A stretch of DNA of 64,000 nt from Sepioteuthis lessoniana. Its lineage: Eukaryota > Mollusca > Cephalopoda > Myopsida > Loliginidae. Where the stretch lies: contig OY757912.1 of the NCBI GenBank assembly GCA_963585895.1, positions 82,663,154-82,727,153 on the forward strand. The letters run 5' to 3'. Each line of letters begins with the position of its first letter. Positions within the stretch are counted from its first letter, which is position 1. Shown piece by piece: positions 9,660 through 20,329 of this stretch. Below the pieces are notes generated by a model that ran no database searches, was not told the DNA's origin, and worked only from the letters and a program-made list of their open reading frames with translations. Made by a program: the position numbers and the translations under genes.

Positions 9660-10510
9660 ATCACCAACACACGGATATATGATGTTTGATATTTTTGGTC
9701 ACAGTTGGTTCCTATCACCTTCAAAGGACTTCTCATGGGAAGCTATACACTTCACAGGACATTAGTGGAAAAATTCTTAAAATTCATTTTCCCTTTCAGT
9801 AATATAATCATATATTAGCAAATCTTTATTCGTTTGGGGTACTTTTTGATTTTGAAAATAGCCAAAAATCAGTCTGGTGAATTGTCCATTTTTGTAACAG
9901 ATTTCTTAGCCAGGAACTTGCAAACCCCAAACACATTATGCACAGGAGTGTTTTTAAAGCAGAGAATCAGACCAGAGTTCATGTCTTTTCTTTCAAACAG
10001 ATTCTCCTAATCCTTTCAGCACTTCCAAACAAATATATTGATTGACAGTTTTCTTTGTGCTAACAATTTGTAATAAACTATCATTCCTTTATGATCAAAG
10101 GAACACCCAAGCATGGCCTTGAACTGCGAGTAAGACATGCATATTTTTTTTCAGCTGAAAGGAATTCTTTGTTTTTCACTGCATGCTCAGGCATTTTGTT
10201 TCTGGATCATATTATAAACACCATATTTCATCACCAGTAATGACCCTGTCAAACATTTCTGCATTATTTAAAAGATCATATGAAATGTGAAGCTGATATT
10301 GTTTCTGCTCATCAGTCAAGATTTGAGTTACCATCTTTGAGGAAATTTTTCTCATTCCAAATTCTATGTTAGTATCTGCTGCATTGTTTCCCTATTTATA
10401 TTCAGTTCGTTTGCACTTACTTGAACTGTTTGTGACATTAAAATAAAAACTTGATTCCTTCAAAGCATGTGCATCATAAGCCATTTTTAATAGGGTTATC
10501 ATTTCACTAG
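9660..10510 (-). pseudogene. SETMAR-type mariner transposase remnant
   Basis: Minus-strand fragments in order: 'ALKESSFYF' (about 10465), 'NIEFGMRKISSKMVTQILTD' (about 10350), 'VITGDEIWCLYDPETK' with one internal stop (about 10225), 'NTPVHNVFGVCKFLAKKS' (about 9920), and a terminal 'SFEGD' (about 9725). TGDE holds the first catalytic aspartate. The second region has lost the usual HHDNAP signature, and the PPYSPDLAPCD block with the third aspartate is not recognisable. Many stops and frameshifts make this the oldest of the three mariners. The terminal inverted repeats were not delimited. Family assignment is fairly sure; function is absent. Confidence 0.7.
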
Positions 10511-10524
10511 CATTTTTACCAATA

Positions 10525-10590
10525 TTCCCACAAAAGAATTGACCTTGTGTCACATCCTACCTGTGGCCAAGAAATTGAGTAAATATGCAT
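10525..10590 (+). mobile_element. SINE-C 3' fragment
   Basis: 'aattgaccttgtgtcacatc' followed by '...gagtaaatatgcat'; only the 3' end is present, abutting the mariner remnant. Confidence 0.7.
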
Positions 10591-10608
10591 TTACTAACCT
10601 TGGACTTG

Positions 10609-10845
10609 AAGAGCTCAAAGTTATATTCTATTGAAAAAGACTCAAGGTATTTTTCTTTTCACATTTTAACTGTTTTTGAGATTAAGCTATTTGAATGAAA
10701 CTCGTGTTGAGAATGAGAACAAAAGAAAGCTGAGACAGTAAAGTGAGTTTTGACAGAAACTCCCAGATTGGTGTTTCTAGGTCATGGGACTCACCTAAAA
10801 ACCTTCCATGAAAGTAATGAGAAAAGAAAAATGAGAGAATAAAAA
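10609..10845 (+). repeat. Repeat D copy
   Basis: Aligns with 53437-53690: 'cttggacttgaagagctcaa', 'cacattttaactgtt', 'cccagattggtg', 'atgaaagtaatgagaaaag'. Unclassified. Confidence 0.7.
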
Positions 10846-10915
10846 CTAGCAGTACTCTGCTTAAAAATTGACCTTGTGTTGTATCCTCTCAGTGGTTGAT
10901 GGGTTGGGTAAATAC
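10846..10915 (+). mobile_element. SINE-C 3' fragment
   Basis: 'cttaaaaattgaccttgtgt' and 'gggttgggtaaatacatc'; second 3' fragment, separated from the first by repeat D. Confidence 0.7.
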
Positions 10916-11589
10916 ATCCATCAAAGATACTATACAAGCAAAATCTAGACAGATGAACAAAAAAAGAACAAGTTACACTGTTCATTATACAGATAGATGG
11001 TAGCGGAGGGAGACAAAAATAATTTTCTTCTCTTGGATTAGGGGTGTGGCTGGTCACATGAGAAAGTAGACTCCTAATTCTTTCTCATTTTGTCTTAGTT
11101 CTTTGAATGGTTAAGACTTGAGTTTGAGTTATCCTTTATGAAGTGTAAGTGACATGTTTCTTGTTTCTGTTCTTTGGAATGCCTTAATTTACTTCACCAA
11201 GGAAACCATTAGAGAAAATAAGACATTATGTTCACCTTTTTTGTACCTAACTTTATATTTTGTTTGGTCCAGGAACAATATATGAAATTCATTTGTTTTG
11301 GGACATGTTAATTGTTACAACATTTGTTGTATTATTATATGTACTCAGTAAATGTTTTAATTGTGTGCATGAGTTCATTTTGTTTTTCCTTTCTGTTTAT
11401 TCAGTATTAGTGTATTATTGGATTACTAATGCTAATATTGGAACTTGGTGAATAGGAAATGATTAAACACTCTTCCTAACATCAAATAGCAGTCTATAAT
11501 AACAACCCATATAATTAATCTGATAGTGTTGTTACTTAGTATCTTTTTTGTACTTCAATACACAAGCTTAAAAAGAAAAGCAGAATAAT
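10916..11589. other. No recognised feature
   Basis: Short frames at 11260-11451 (+) and 10791-11057 (-) have no domain and are not called. Confidence 0.5.
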
Positions 11590-12003
11590 TGTTTATTAAG
11601 GATTATTATTATTAGTTACTAGATACCATATAATCCTTTGCAAATTATTGGTGTTAGATAAGAATACTTGAAACTGTGCAAAAAATGATTATTAAATCAG
11701 AAGTGTTACTTTAAAGCATATACAAATTATCATTATTAGATAGGAATACTTGAAACAATACAATTGTGTTCAAATTAGTTCTATCAAATCAGAATACTTG
11801 ATATTGTACACAAACAAATGATTACAGTCAAAAAAGTGCAATTCAAAAAAAAATACAATGGAACACTGAAAATACAGTTATGATTATAAAATCATAGCTA
11901 TATTTTCAATGTTCCATTGCATTTTTCAAACATTGACTAAGGAAATAAATTCAGCATCAAATAATCCACAAGGAGTTGATATGCCATTAAATGAAAAAAA
12001 AAG
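11590..12003 (+). mobile_element. SINE-B-type tail with expanded internal array
   Basis: Several units of 'agataggaatacttgaaac' type repeat between 11600 and 11820. A 3' end follows at 11950-12000 ('gttgatatgccattaaatg'). The 5' head is absent. Confidence 0.6.
11846..11927. other. Long imperfect hairpin
   Basis: Arms 11846-11885 and 11890-11927 are reverse complements over about 38 bases with roughly five mismatches (for example 'caatggaacactgaaaat' against 'attttcaatgttccattg') and a tiny loop. A precursor-like RNA hairpin or a folded-back duplication is possible. Confidence 0.65.
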
Positions 12004-12104
12004 ATAACCTTATAACTGTGCAAAAAAATGTTTATAATTATAAAAAAATGAGAAAAGTGTGATTTGAAAAAATGATTACAATAGAATGTTGAAACTATAA
12101 ATAT

Positions 12105-12553
12105 TGTAAATTGCGGCATATAAGTCGACTTTTTTTACATATTTACCCCACCCCTCCATATGAACAGGATGTAAAATCTCCCAAACTAGTTGCCAGACTA
12201 TTTACTCATAGTTGGATTCCTACCTTTCCCTATGTGAAATGCAAACAGCCTCATTCAGGATTGAACTCCAGTTGCTGTGTCCTTTTCCTATCATGGTAAC
12301 TATTACATCACGAATGCTTCCATGAATAGCGGTCTATGATAACCACCTATATAAGTCAACCTTTGAAGTCTGAAAAAAGTCACTCCAAAAGTAGGGGTTG
12401 ATTTATACAGCAGGGCTAAAATCCAAATTTTGAACACAGAGTGGCCAACCTGTGGTAATAGTTTGGATTTTAACCCAGCTATATAAGTCAACACCTAGTT
12501 TTGTAGAGATTCTTTCAGTCTTAAAAAAATCAATTGATATATTGCAATTTACA
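12105..12553. mobile_element. Small DNA element with inverted termini, SINE nested inside
   Basis: Left 'tgtaaattgcggcatataag' (12105) and right '...gcaatttaca' (12544-12553) are inverted, extending about 28 bp to a T-run and A-run with some mismatches. Internal 'tatataagtcaac' occurs at 12350 and 12480. No coding sequence: a MITE-like element. Confidence 0.6.
12137..12325 (-). mobile_element. SINE-C nested in the MITE-like element
   Basis: Reverse-sense 3' end 'tatttaccccacccctcca' at 12137, B-box region 'ggattgaactcc' at 12258 and head 'taactattacatcacgaatg' at 12297. The middle is shortened. Confidence 0.75.
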
Positions 12554-12579
12554 GTAATTATGATTATAATCAAGTATTA

Positions 12580-12770
12580 ACAAATAAATGAAATTTTGGT
12601 ATTAAATAACCCATAAGGTGTTGATATGCAGTAAAAGAAATAAACTAAATCAAACAAGGCCAAATATAAATAGTTATGATTATAATCAAACCTTTATAAA
12701 TGGATCAAATTTTGACATTAAATAACTCATAAAGAGTTGATATATAGTTAAACCAAAAAATAAATAAAAG
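12580..12770 (+). repeat. Two fragments of the shared SINE/LINE 3' end
   Basis: 'ggtattaaataacccataag' (12598) and 'gacattaaataactcataaa' (12713) are each followed by a 'gttgatat' segment; a tandem duplication about 115 bp apart. Confidence 0.6.
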
Positions 12771-12807
12771 ATAGCAGATTAGAAGTTTATTTCAGAAAGA
12801 ACTTATG

Positions 12808-15330
12808 TCATATTGTAATAATGCCCTGTCGGCTAGGTTTGTAGAATACACTGACTGCACCTCTGTTGAGGGGTAAGACCCTCCTCAATGGGGTCACCTG
12901 TTGGCCATGGGTGGCGACCCATAAAGCACTAGGATGAGATCCTGGTGGTTGAGCAGTCATTGATCTGGTGACAGAGTGGTCAATGATTTTGACCCTTACT
13001 TGGTCTGACTTGGTCTGATAGGCCCAATCCAATCAATCTGTTGGTTATGTTAAGCCCAAGCACCTATGTGTTTTATCCTGACTGTACTTTTAAATTTACA
13101 CTTGCAGCAAATTCCCAGCCCTTAGGTGCTAGAAGGCAGTGGCTGAGGGTCAATTGCATTGAGAGAATAGGAATTTAAACAGTGCTGAGAATCTGAAATT
13201 AACAACAACTCTTGAGTATACTGGTCGTGTATCCCCGTCTCAACCAAGGTGAATGGTTTTCCTCCTTGGTACATTCCCAATACAAGTTGGACTCCATGAT
13301 GGGTTGACGAGCACAGAGCCAGTAAAAAATATACAGTATCTATGGCATCTTCAAATAAAAAAACTAAATGAACCTGTCAGAATCGGACTCAGAGAATGAG
13401 GCTGCAGACTTCCCCAGATTGATTGTTATTGTATCTTTGGAGGAGGTCTGCCAAGCTAAATTTTTCCCTTTCATCATAGAAGTTATTTCAACAAGAGCTA
13501 CTCCAAAAAACATTAAGAAAACTAGGAATGGCAAATTGCTAGTTGAGGTGGACTGCTGGAGGCAGGCAGAAAATGTATTAAAAATGAAAATCATATATAC
13601 AACAAAATGCAGAGCCTACTCACATGAAAACTCAACTTTCAAAGGAGTTATCAGGAATAGGGAGTTGGCGTTGGCAACAGAAGAGGAGATGTTGGCAGCC
13701 CTGGGAAAAAAGGGTGTCATAAACATAAGATTTAGCATCAGAAAAAGAGGAGAAAAAATCAAAACCAACACCTACATCCTAACATTCAATGAAAACCCAT
13801 ATTCCCAAGGAGGTGAAGATCAGCTATTGTCTCTAAAGAGGGTCCCAGCTCCCTTGAGGTACTTCAAGTGTCAAAAATATGGACACTACAGGGAAGCCTG
13901 TAGAGGATGTCACACATATGCCAAATGCAGTGAAAAAGACCTGGACCACATGGAGGAAGATTGCTTGAAGGAAATTAAATGTGTAAACTGTTGACAAGAT
14001 CACCTGGCTTATGCAAGATCTTGTGAAGCCTACAAAAAGAGAAAGAAATACTTGAAGTGAAACACAAAAGGAACGTGTCCTTCCTGGAAGCAAGGAAAAT
14101 CATAGGGACCTATATGGGAGAAAATAGCTACGCCTCTGTTGCACAGAGGGGGGATATAATCAATCAAGACCACAAATATAGAGCTCTTATGGAGAAATTG
14201 ATCTGGTTGAAACCGAATGATTGGCCAAAGTTTCAGGAGCACCTGAAAAAACTACACCTGGCCATATTTTACCAAGCACTAACTCAACAAGAATAAAAAG
14301 AAATCCAATGAGGTAGTCCAAGTAAAAACACTCATAGGATTTACCACTCCAACATGAACTACTACTCCTAAAAGTACAAAATCTTCTCCAACAAAACAGC
14401 CTTTACATAAGTTACCAATCTATCCACCTGTCAAAGACAGACTAAAAAACTTGTCTTTCAAAAAACCAGAAAACTTAAACAAAAACTACAAGCTCCCATT
14501 GGCCAAGCCAGAAAAATACAGATGAACACAAAGGTGAACAATGAAAGATCAGGAAGCACATTCAAATTGCCCTCAAACAAAATCCATACAGTCACCTCAA
14601 CATCAAGGACTAAGTCACCTATTATAATGATAAACAGTGCAATGCTCAGCCCCAACAAAGATCCTATAGTATAGAGTATGGATAGTGACACAGGTCTCAT
14701 AGTTGCTAGCTTTAATCTAGAAAAGATGATAAATAACAACAATACTTGAAACCATTTAACTGTGGGCAAACATATTACCTCACTCACATTTTTTAAAATG
14801 TTAATCTCTAACATATTATGCATATCTATTTAAATGTGTGCAAACTAATGACAGATGTTAAATTGTTACTGTTACATAGCAATTCTCAAAACCATTAACA
14901 AATGATTAAAAATAAATAGAATGACTCATATTAGATATAAATACTTAACATTTTTTAACAAGCTCAATTTTCTCACAGTTAAATGATTAGCAAAATGTTT
15001 AAAATCATATGAATTTGATATATAAGTCTAAACTGGATTTGGCATTAAACAACCAACAATGTTTGATATGACATAAAAGTAGATAAACTTATGAACAATA
15101 ACTATTTAACTGTCTGCAAACAAATGGCTGATGTTAAATTGAATTGTTTATGTGAGATAGCAATACTTGAAACCATTTAATTATGGGCAAATAAATGAGC
15201 TCTTACTTGTTTAAAATGTTATCTTTAAATCATTCATTTATAAATATAAGGTTTAATATATGCAAAAACAAAATTTGGCATTAGATAACCTACAATGATT
15301 GATATACCACAAAACCCAACCAACCAACCA
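12808..15330 (+). mobile_element. ORF1-bearing LINE relic lacking reverse transcriptase
   Basis: A 5' leader (12815-13367) begins with about 75 bp resembling the SINE-B head ('gtagaatacactgactgcac', 'ggggtaagaccctcc'). ORF1 follows (13368-14690). There is then no RT coding sequence, but two 3' modules (about 14700-15085 and 15086-15330), each ending in the 'tttggcatta...gttgatat' tail shared with SINE-A and B. Either ORF2 was deleted or this is an ORF1-only non-autonomous family. Confidence 0.6.
13368..14690 (+). pseudogene. LINE ORF1, gag-like CCHC zinc-knuckle protein (broken)
   Basis: The first frame (13368-13994, 208 codons) starts with an acidic segment and has a central region resembling the RRM-like part of jockey-type ORF1 proteins. 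It ends in zinc knuckles: 'FKCQKYGHYREAC' (the expected first Cys is Tyr), then 'CHTYAKC', then 'CVNC' directly before a TGA (13993-13995). The same frame continues after the stop ('HLAYARSCEAYKK'), so the stop is a mutation. A frameshift near 14035 moves to the frame of 14057-14296 ('NVSFLEARKIIGTYMGENSY'), typical of the region after the knuckles. A Lys/Pro/Thr-rich tail (14340-14690) continues in pieces. Such proteins bind element RNA and DNA during retrotransposition. Not functional here. Confidence 0.8.
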
Positions 15331-15420
15331 TATTGTAATACTTTAGCTATTTTGGCTAATAAATCCATTAAATTCTTTTAAACTTCCTTTCCTTAATCAG
15401 AATATTTTGCTAACTGAGCT

Positions 15421-15476
15421 GAAATATTAGTCTTTACTAGTAAAATTTCATTCTTACCAATAAAGACTAATATTTC
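15421..15476. other. Perfect 16-bp inverted repeat
   Basis: 'gaaatattagtcttta' (15421-15436) and 'taaagactaatatttc' (15461-15476) pair exactly; pairing continues inward for about seven bases with two mismatches. The unpaired loop is roughly 10 nt. Confidence 0.75.
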
Positions 15477-16675
15477 ATTCAAGAGTTTATTTATAACTGG
15501 TTATAAAAATTTAATTCAAATTATTAGTCACACTTTAATCTTCCTTGTATTATATCCTCACAACATGAATTTTCACACTGAAGATGTTCTTGCATTTAAT
15601 ACTGTAAAGTCACCTTTTACACTCAGAAAAATCAGAATTATGTGTAAATAAGTCTCATTAAGGCAATATCAGCTTTCTGGTTCAATAATTTTAAATAACT
15701 ATATCATATCACAAGTCTTACTTATGAGACACTGGCAAATGAAAAGCAATTTCCCATCCAGTGTGCTCATAATTGAGCCATTAAGTAAAAGAAAGAGGAG
15801 GGAAAAAGAGTGATCAGTAGATCTCAGAACTAAGAGGAGTAGAACTTTTCAAAGAATTCTTAGCGCGTCTACAACAGGAAATTCTAAGAGCCCCTGAGGA
15901 TGTGGATAACCATTAAATGGCAGACATCAGGAACCCAGGGAAATTAGAATGAAAGAAATCAAAGAATAAAAGAACAGTTTCATGAAAATTCACAGGTTAT
16001 CAAAGAATGAATGAAGAGTAAGAAAGAGTAAAAACACACAAGTGGCACATAAGGAGGTTAAAGTTTGGAGAAAGGCAACAATTTACACTGAAAAACCTGA
16101 TGAGAAGTTCAAGGTGGTGATGAATGAGTTCAAGAAATGAATGCCTCTATAGCAGGTTTGTTGCAGTTTTGAGGGTGTATATATATAAGAACAGATCTAG
16201 TCTTACATATTTATGTAAAATGATAATAAATTGGCAAGAAAAGAGTATGAAAAGTACTCTATGCTATTGTAGAAGAGAAGATTTAAAACCTAGAATATAA
16301 ACTTGTGGTCCCATGTTACTTGCTCCATTATTCAGTTTCATATATTATAACAATCATCAGACAAAGATAAAAATAATTTGGCTTGACTTCTGTATTTAAT
16401 TAAAAATATGAGTCACTTGAGTGCATGTATGGCTGAAAAAAGAAAGAAAAATGTTTCCTTCCAATGATCAAATATATAATATATAAATTCATAAGTTCCC
16501 ATATAATATTGATTATAATAGACTTCGAGTTTACATAAGGGGGTAATTGACACTTAAATGGGTAAAAAATTTTCATGTCAAATTGAATAAAGACACACTT
16601 TTGTTTTGCATATTTTAAAACCAGTTAATTGCAGCTTTGATATTTTTCTAATTTCAGTATGTGTTTGTTGTTGTT
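15477..16675. other. Mostly unrecognised; short coding-like stretch
   Basis: 15829-15915 (+) reads 'ELRGVELFKEFLARLQQEI' and 'LRAPEDVDNH' before a stop. This looks protein-like but has no polypyrimidine tract or identifiable family. The rest is purine-rich or AT-rich. Confidence 0.35.
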
Positions 16676-16913
16676 TGTTGTTATTCAATGTCATATCAAC
16701 CTTCTTGGGTTATTTAATGCCAAATCAATCCTTCTAGAAGAACACTAGTGGTGCTATTTAACCCATAGCTGGGAGGATAAGGGGATTCATACCTTTCTCA
16801 AGGGTATTTGTCTAAAAAGAACATAATAGTGTGACTGGTGTTCAAATTCGTTTACAATGATTCCGCAGCCCAGCGCTTTAACCATTACACCACAAAGACA
16901 CCCCCTCCAGTGT
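16676..16913 (-). mobile_element. SINE-A, near full length
   Basis: Minus strand: head 'tttgtggtgtaatggttaaa' (A-box) ending near 16913, B-box-like region at 16838-16850, and 3' end at 16680-16715. Confidence 0.85.
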
Positions 16914-17709
16914 ATGAGTGAGTATGTATATGTGTGTGTGTGTGTGTGTATGTATGCAACTGAGTTATCCAAAAGTTTGTTCGGTTTATTTAAAAAGATC
17001 ATGTTTTGATTTTCAACATTGAATTTATTGAACAACTTTTATCATTTGATCTCATTATCTTCTGCCGTTTTTTATCAGTTAACTTCATAATTTTATCTGC
17101 CAAAAACTTTTTAGCTTTCCTTTCTTGCAATTGGTTTAATTAGAAGCATTACTTGTTTAAATCAATTCTTTGCTTCTTAATATAGAAAAATATTCCTTTT
17201 GAATCTCACCATATAAACAGCTTCACATTTAGGTAAAAACTAGTCATTTCTTGCTTAACTCATGTGGAAGCCACACATCAAAGTGACAAATTTAACCAAA
17301 CCAATGTAAATACTTTTCAATGTTTGATTTGGATATTTTGAATATGTTGGCTCTTTTCTGAGTTATATAATATCAATAATTCTCAAGTAATATTTTGAAT
17401 TGATCACTGTCAACTTAACTGCTCAGTCCAACCTTAGAGCATCATTTAAGAAATCTCCAGCATGAAACTTCACAAACCATTTTTGATATTCACAGCATCT
17501 CTTCCATAAAAATTCATAAACTTTATGGCTAACTCAGTGATTATACGCAGTTATATCTGTATACTCATGAGTATTTGTGTTAAAGTGTATGTAAAAGTAA
17601 CTTGACTACTTCCAATCTAAATTTATAAATTATTATTCAAAACTGCAAAGGATTTATATCATTAACATAGGAATTGATTAATTTTATCTTCATAACCTCT
17701 TAGGTGCAG
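16914..17709. other. (TG)n at 16930-16950, otherwise no feature
   Basis: Short TG repeat next to the SINE head; the remainder is AT-rich sequence without recognised repeats. Confidence 0.5.
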
Positions 17710-17930
17710 GTAGATGGTGTAATAGTCATTATGAAAAAAAATGGAATTCACAAGTCAAGTTCAAATTCCAGTCCAAGTTGTATTTACTTCATATTAATGC
17801 TTTTGGAAAAGACATGAATAAATCACTTCTTCCTCATGCTATGAGTAAAATAAAAAGGGCAGTCTCTCTCCAGCCTAATTAGAGGAACCAATTTAGGATA
17901 GATTGACATGCCATTAAAATCAATCCATCT
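17710..17930 (+). mobile_element. SINE-C head joined to a SINE-A/B-type tail
   Basis: Head 'gatggtgtaatagtcattat', B-box 'gttcaaattcc' and body 'aagacatgaataaatcac'. The end is 'gattgacatgccattaaaat', not the SINE-C end. Confidence 0.6.
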
Positions 17931-17934
17931 CTAA

Positions 17935-18275
17935 AGAGTTATTTTATACCTAGAGGTCAGGGAATTGTGTTTATTATACGTTGATATTTACATTTTTGGT
18001 GTAGTTGTTTTTTTTCCTCCACACATCATATTGAAGACAAATGATTTTTAAACAGATCTATTTGAGTAATAATAAATAAGATCCTAACAGGTACTTCCAC
18101 TCCAAATCAGAGTAAACCTGGGAGTAATGGCAATGAAGAGGTACTCTACACTCTCCAGATCTCCATGATTGGAGTCTCCCCCACAGATGCAGTTAAGCAT
18201 CATACCCATTTTTAAGGGGAGTCTTGAGACTTTGCATGGGATACAGTCTGTATTTTCTAAGTTATGTCAAAAGGG
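17935..18275 (-). mobile_element. SINE-B copy
   Basis: 'gagttattttatacctagag', 'gtgtagttgtttttttt', 'aacagatctatttgag', 'tactctacactctccag'; the head is degraded near 18260. Confidence 0.75.
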
Positions 18276-18597
18276 TGCTCAGTTTTGAAGGAAAAGTCTG
18301 AATTCAAACACCTTATTAATACAATGTAGGGAACATTGACAGGTTAAGACCAATTACTCAACAAGTCAGATAGACTTTTATGAAGGCTTGTGGAAGTGGA
18401 TGTTGAGGAAAAGCACTGACAAACTACCATTGTGTAATAGTGTCCAGTTAATTTGGCAAATTCATGAAAAAAAACATTTTTTAATGAAATATATACAAAT
18501 ATATAAATTTGTGAACAGACAGTACTGAAGAAATTAAAGATACCCCCAAAAATGTTTATATATCCTATTAATGTAATTCATAGCTTATTCTTTCTCT

Positions 18598-18841
18598 GTT
18601 TCAGTTTGGTTTCTTTGTTTAATGGCAAATCAACCTTCATGGGTTATTTAATGCCAAAAACCATCCTTGTAGAAGAACAGTAGTAGTACTATTTAACCCA
18701 TAGCTAGGGAAAATAAGGAGGTTCATACATTTCCCAAGTGTATTTGTCCTAAAGTAAATGCAAAAGAACAACTGGAGCTTGAACTCACTCACCACAATGT
18801 CATAGTCCAGCATATTAACTGCCACACTACACTGACTCCCT
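18598..18841 (-). mobile_element. SINE-A, near full length
   Basis: Reverse-sense 'tttaatggcaaatcaacctt' at the left and a head with 'ccacactacactgactccc' at the right. Confidence 0.85.
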
Positions 18842-18959
18842 GGTTTATTCTTTCTGTTTGAGACAGTGAAAAATAACCATCATATGATAGCTGAATAATT
18901 TGTGCTACTCCTATAAATCTTTGAGTCTAAAAATGATTTTTAAAAATAATGAACAATTT

Positions 18960-19035
18960 TATCATTCATTACCATCAATAGTTTTGATTAGTATTATCCT
19001 TCATCATCCTAATTCTAGTTACTTTATGCATAACC
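18960..19035. repeat. Minisatellite M, outlying unit
   Basis: 'ttttgattagtattatcctt' unit related to those at 19320-19375 and 20000-20200. Confidence 0.55.
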
Positions 19036-19319
19036 TTCTTTGTTGTTGTAGAAGAGATAAACTGGATCAATTGCATAAAAAGCAAATAGAATTAAGAGGA
19101 AGGATATTACTAATCAAAATTATTGATAGTAATAATTGATAGAGCTTCATCTAAAAACAGATAAGAAAATAAAAAAGGATAAATATATTTTTAGCATTTA
19201 TGGTTATTCTATATATAATATTAGCTATTATTATATTATCTATGAACTGTTAATATAAATAATAAACTGTGGTTATTTAGCAAATTCTCTGTATTCTTTA
19301 ATAATTTGTTTCAATGAAG

Positions 19320-19371
19320 CTGTCATTCATTATTATTGATAATTTTGACAAGTATTTTCCTCCTTCCTAAT
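19320..19371. repeat. Minisatellite M, unit split by insertions
   Basis: 'cattattattgataatttt' then 'cttcctaatt' (19363-19372) immediately before the SINE-A/LTR insert. The array resumes with 'cttcctaatt' at 20000. Confidence 0.55.
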
Positions 19372-19603
19372 TTGGTGGGAATCTCCATAGCATAGTGGCC
19401 AATATGCTGGACTGTGATATTATAGTAAGCAGGTTCAAACTAAAATCACACCACTATGTTTCCTTTCAGACTAATAACCTTGACAAAGAGATGAACCCCT
19501 CTAATTTGTTCCAGTTATAGGTTAAATAGTACCACTACTCTTTTTCAACAAAGATAGCTTTGGCATTAGATAATCCACATATGTTGATATGCCATTAAAC
19601 AAA
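19372..19603 (+). mobile_element. SINE-A, full length
   Basis: Head 'ccatagcatagtggccaata' (A-box), B-box-like 'caggttcaaact' at 19429 and end 'gttgatatgccattaaacaa'. Confidence 0.85.
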
Positions 19604-19610
19604 GTGAAGG

Positions 19611-19970
19611 GTTAGTAAAATGGTAATTCCTGAGTATGGAGTGAGTGAGGGAGAGGCTCTCTGTGATTGGATATACTAATCACATGATGAGCCCAGAAGT
19701 CTTGGCGCAAAAATCCCAAATCCAGTCAGACAGATTCCACCAGACGTTCTGTGAGGCAGGGACATTAAAAGCTCTCAGAAAGACAACCCTAAGATACCAG
19801 ATACCTTCTTCAACGTGTTGGTAAGTCCCTCAAACTCAACTTTATTTCCAGGCAGGACTGTATATTGTTATTAATTATTTCATGTGTTGATTAATAAATT
19901 GTTAGAATTAAACAAAGTATCAATTCATTTATTTGTTGCTGTTAGCCTTAGAATAAATGCTATACTAACA
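19611..19970 (+). mobile_element. Candidate solo LTR
   Basis: About 360 bp, GC-richer than its surroundings, bounded by 'gttagta' (19611) and its complement 'tactaac' (19963-19969). It contains 'aataaattg' and 'gaataaatgc' polyadenylation-type signals near its 3' end. No internal coding region, primer site or clear 5-bp duplication was found, so the class is inferred from shape alone. Confidence 0.4.
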
Positions 19971-19999
19971 CAATAAAAGAAACCAAGAAGACACCAATC

Positions 20000-20200
20000 T
20001 TCCTAATTCTTGTTGCTTTGTCAATCATTATCATTATTAATAACTTTGACTCATATTATCCTTCATCTTAATTCTTGTTTTGTCAATCATTATTATTAAT
20101 AATTTTGACAAATATCCTTCATCTTCGAAATTCTTGTTGCTTAATCATTATTATTAATAATTTTGATTAGTGTGATCCTTCATGTTCCAAATTCTTGCAG
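20000..20200. repeat. Minisatellite M, about 3 units of 55-60 bp
   Basis: Repeated 'cattattattaataatttt' plus 'atccttcatctt' plus 'attcttgttg' motifs. Confidence 0.75.
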
Positions 20201-20310
20201 CTTTGTCAAAAGTGAAATGCAAATGGACTTGTTTAGAATTTGAACTTGGACTGCTGTGTCCACTTCCTAAGACAATAGCCATTACACCATGTGTCACCTT
20301 TATACCACAA
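20200..20310 (-). mobile_element. SINE-C-type tRNA-like head
   Basis: Reverse-sense 'gaatttgaacttgg' (B-box) and 'gacaatagccattacacca' (A-box). Confidence 0.65.
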
Positions 20311-20329
20311 ACTACCAACTCTTCTAACA

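Noticed and set aside
12808..13032. 74-codon minus-strand frame
   Set aside because: It lies antisense to the LINE 5' leader shared with SINE-B and has no domain.
14458..14823. 121-codon minus-strand frame
   Set aside because: Antisense of the Lys/Pro/Thr-rich ORF1 tail of the LINE relic; the hydrophobic translation is a by-product.
17710..17790. tRNA genes at the many 'tggtgtaat' sites
   Set aside because: All are followed by SINE body sequence instead of a T-arm and acceptor stem, and recur in many near-identical elements.
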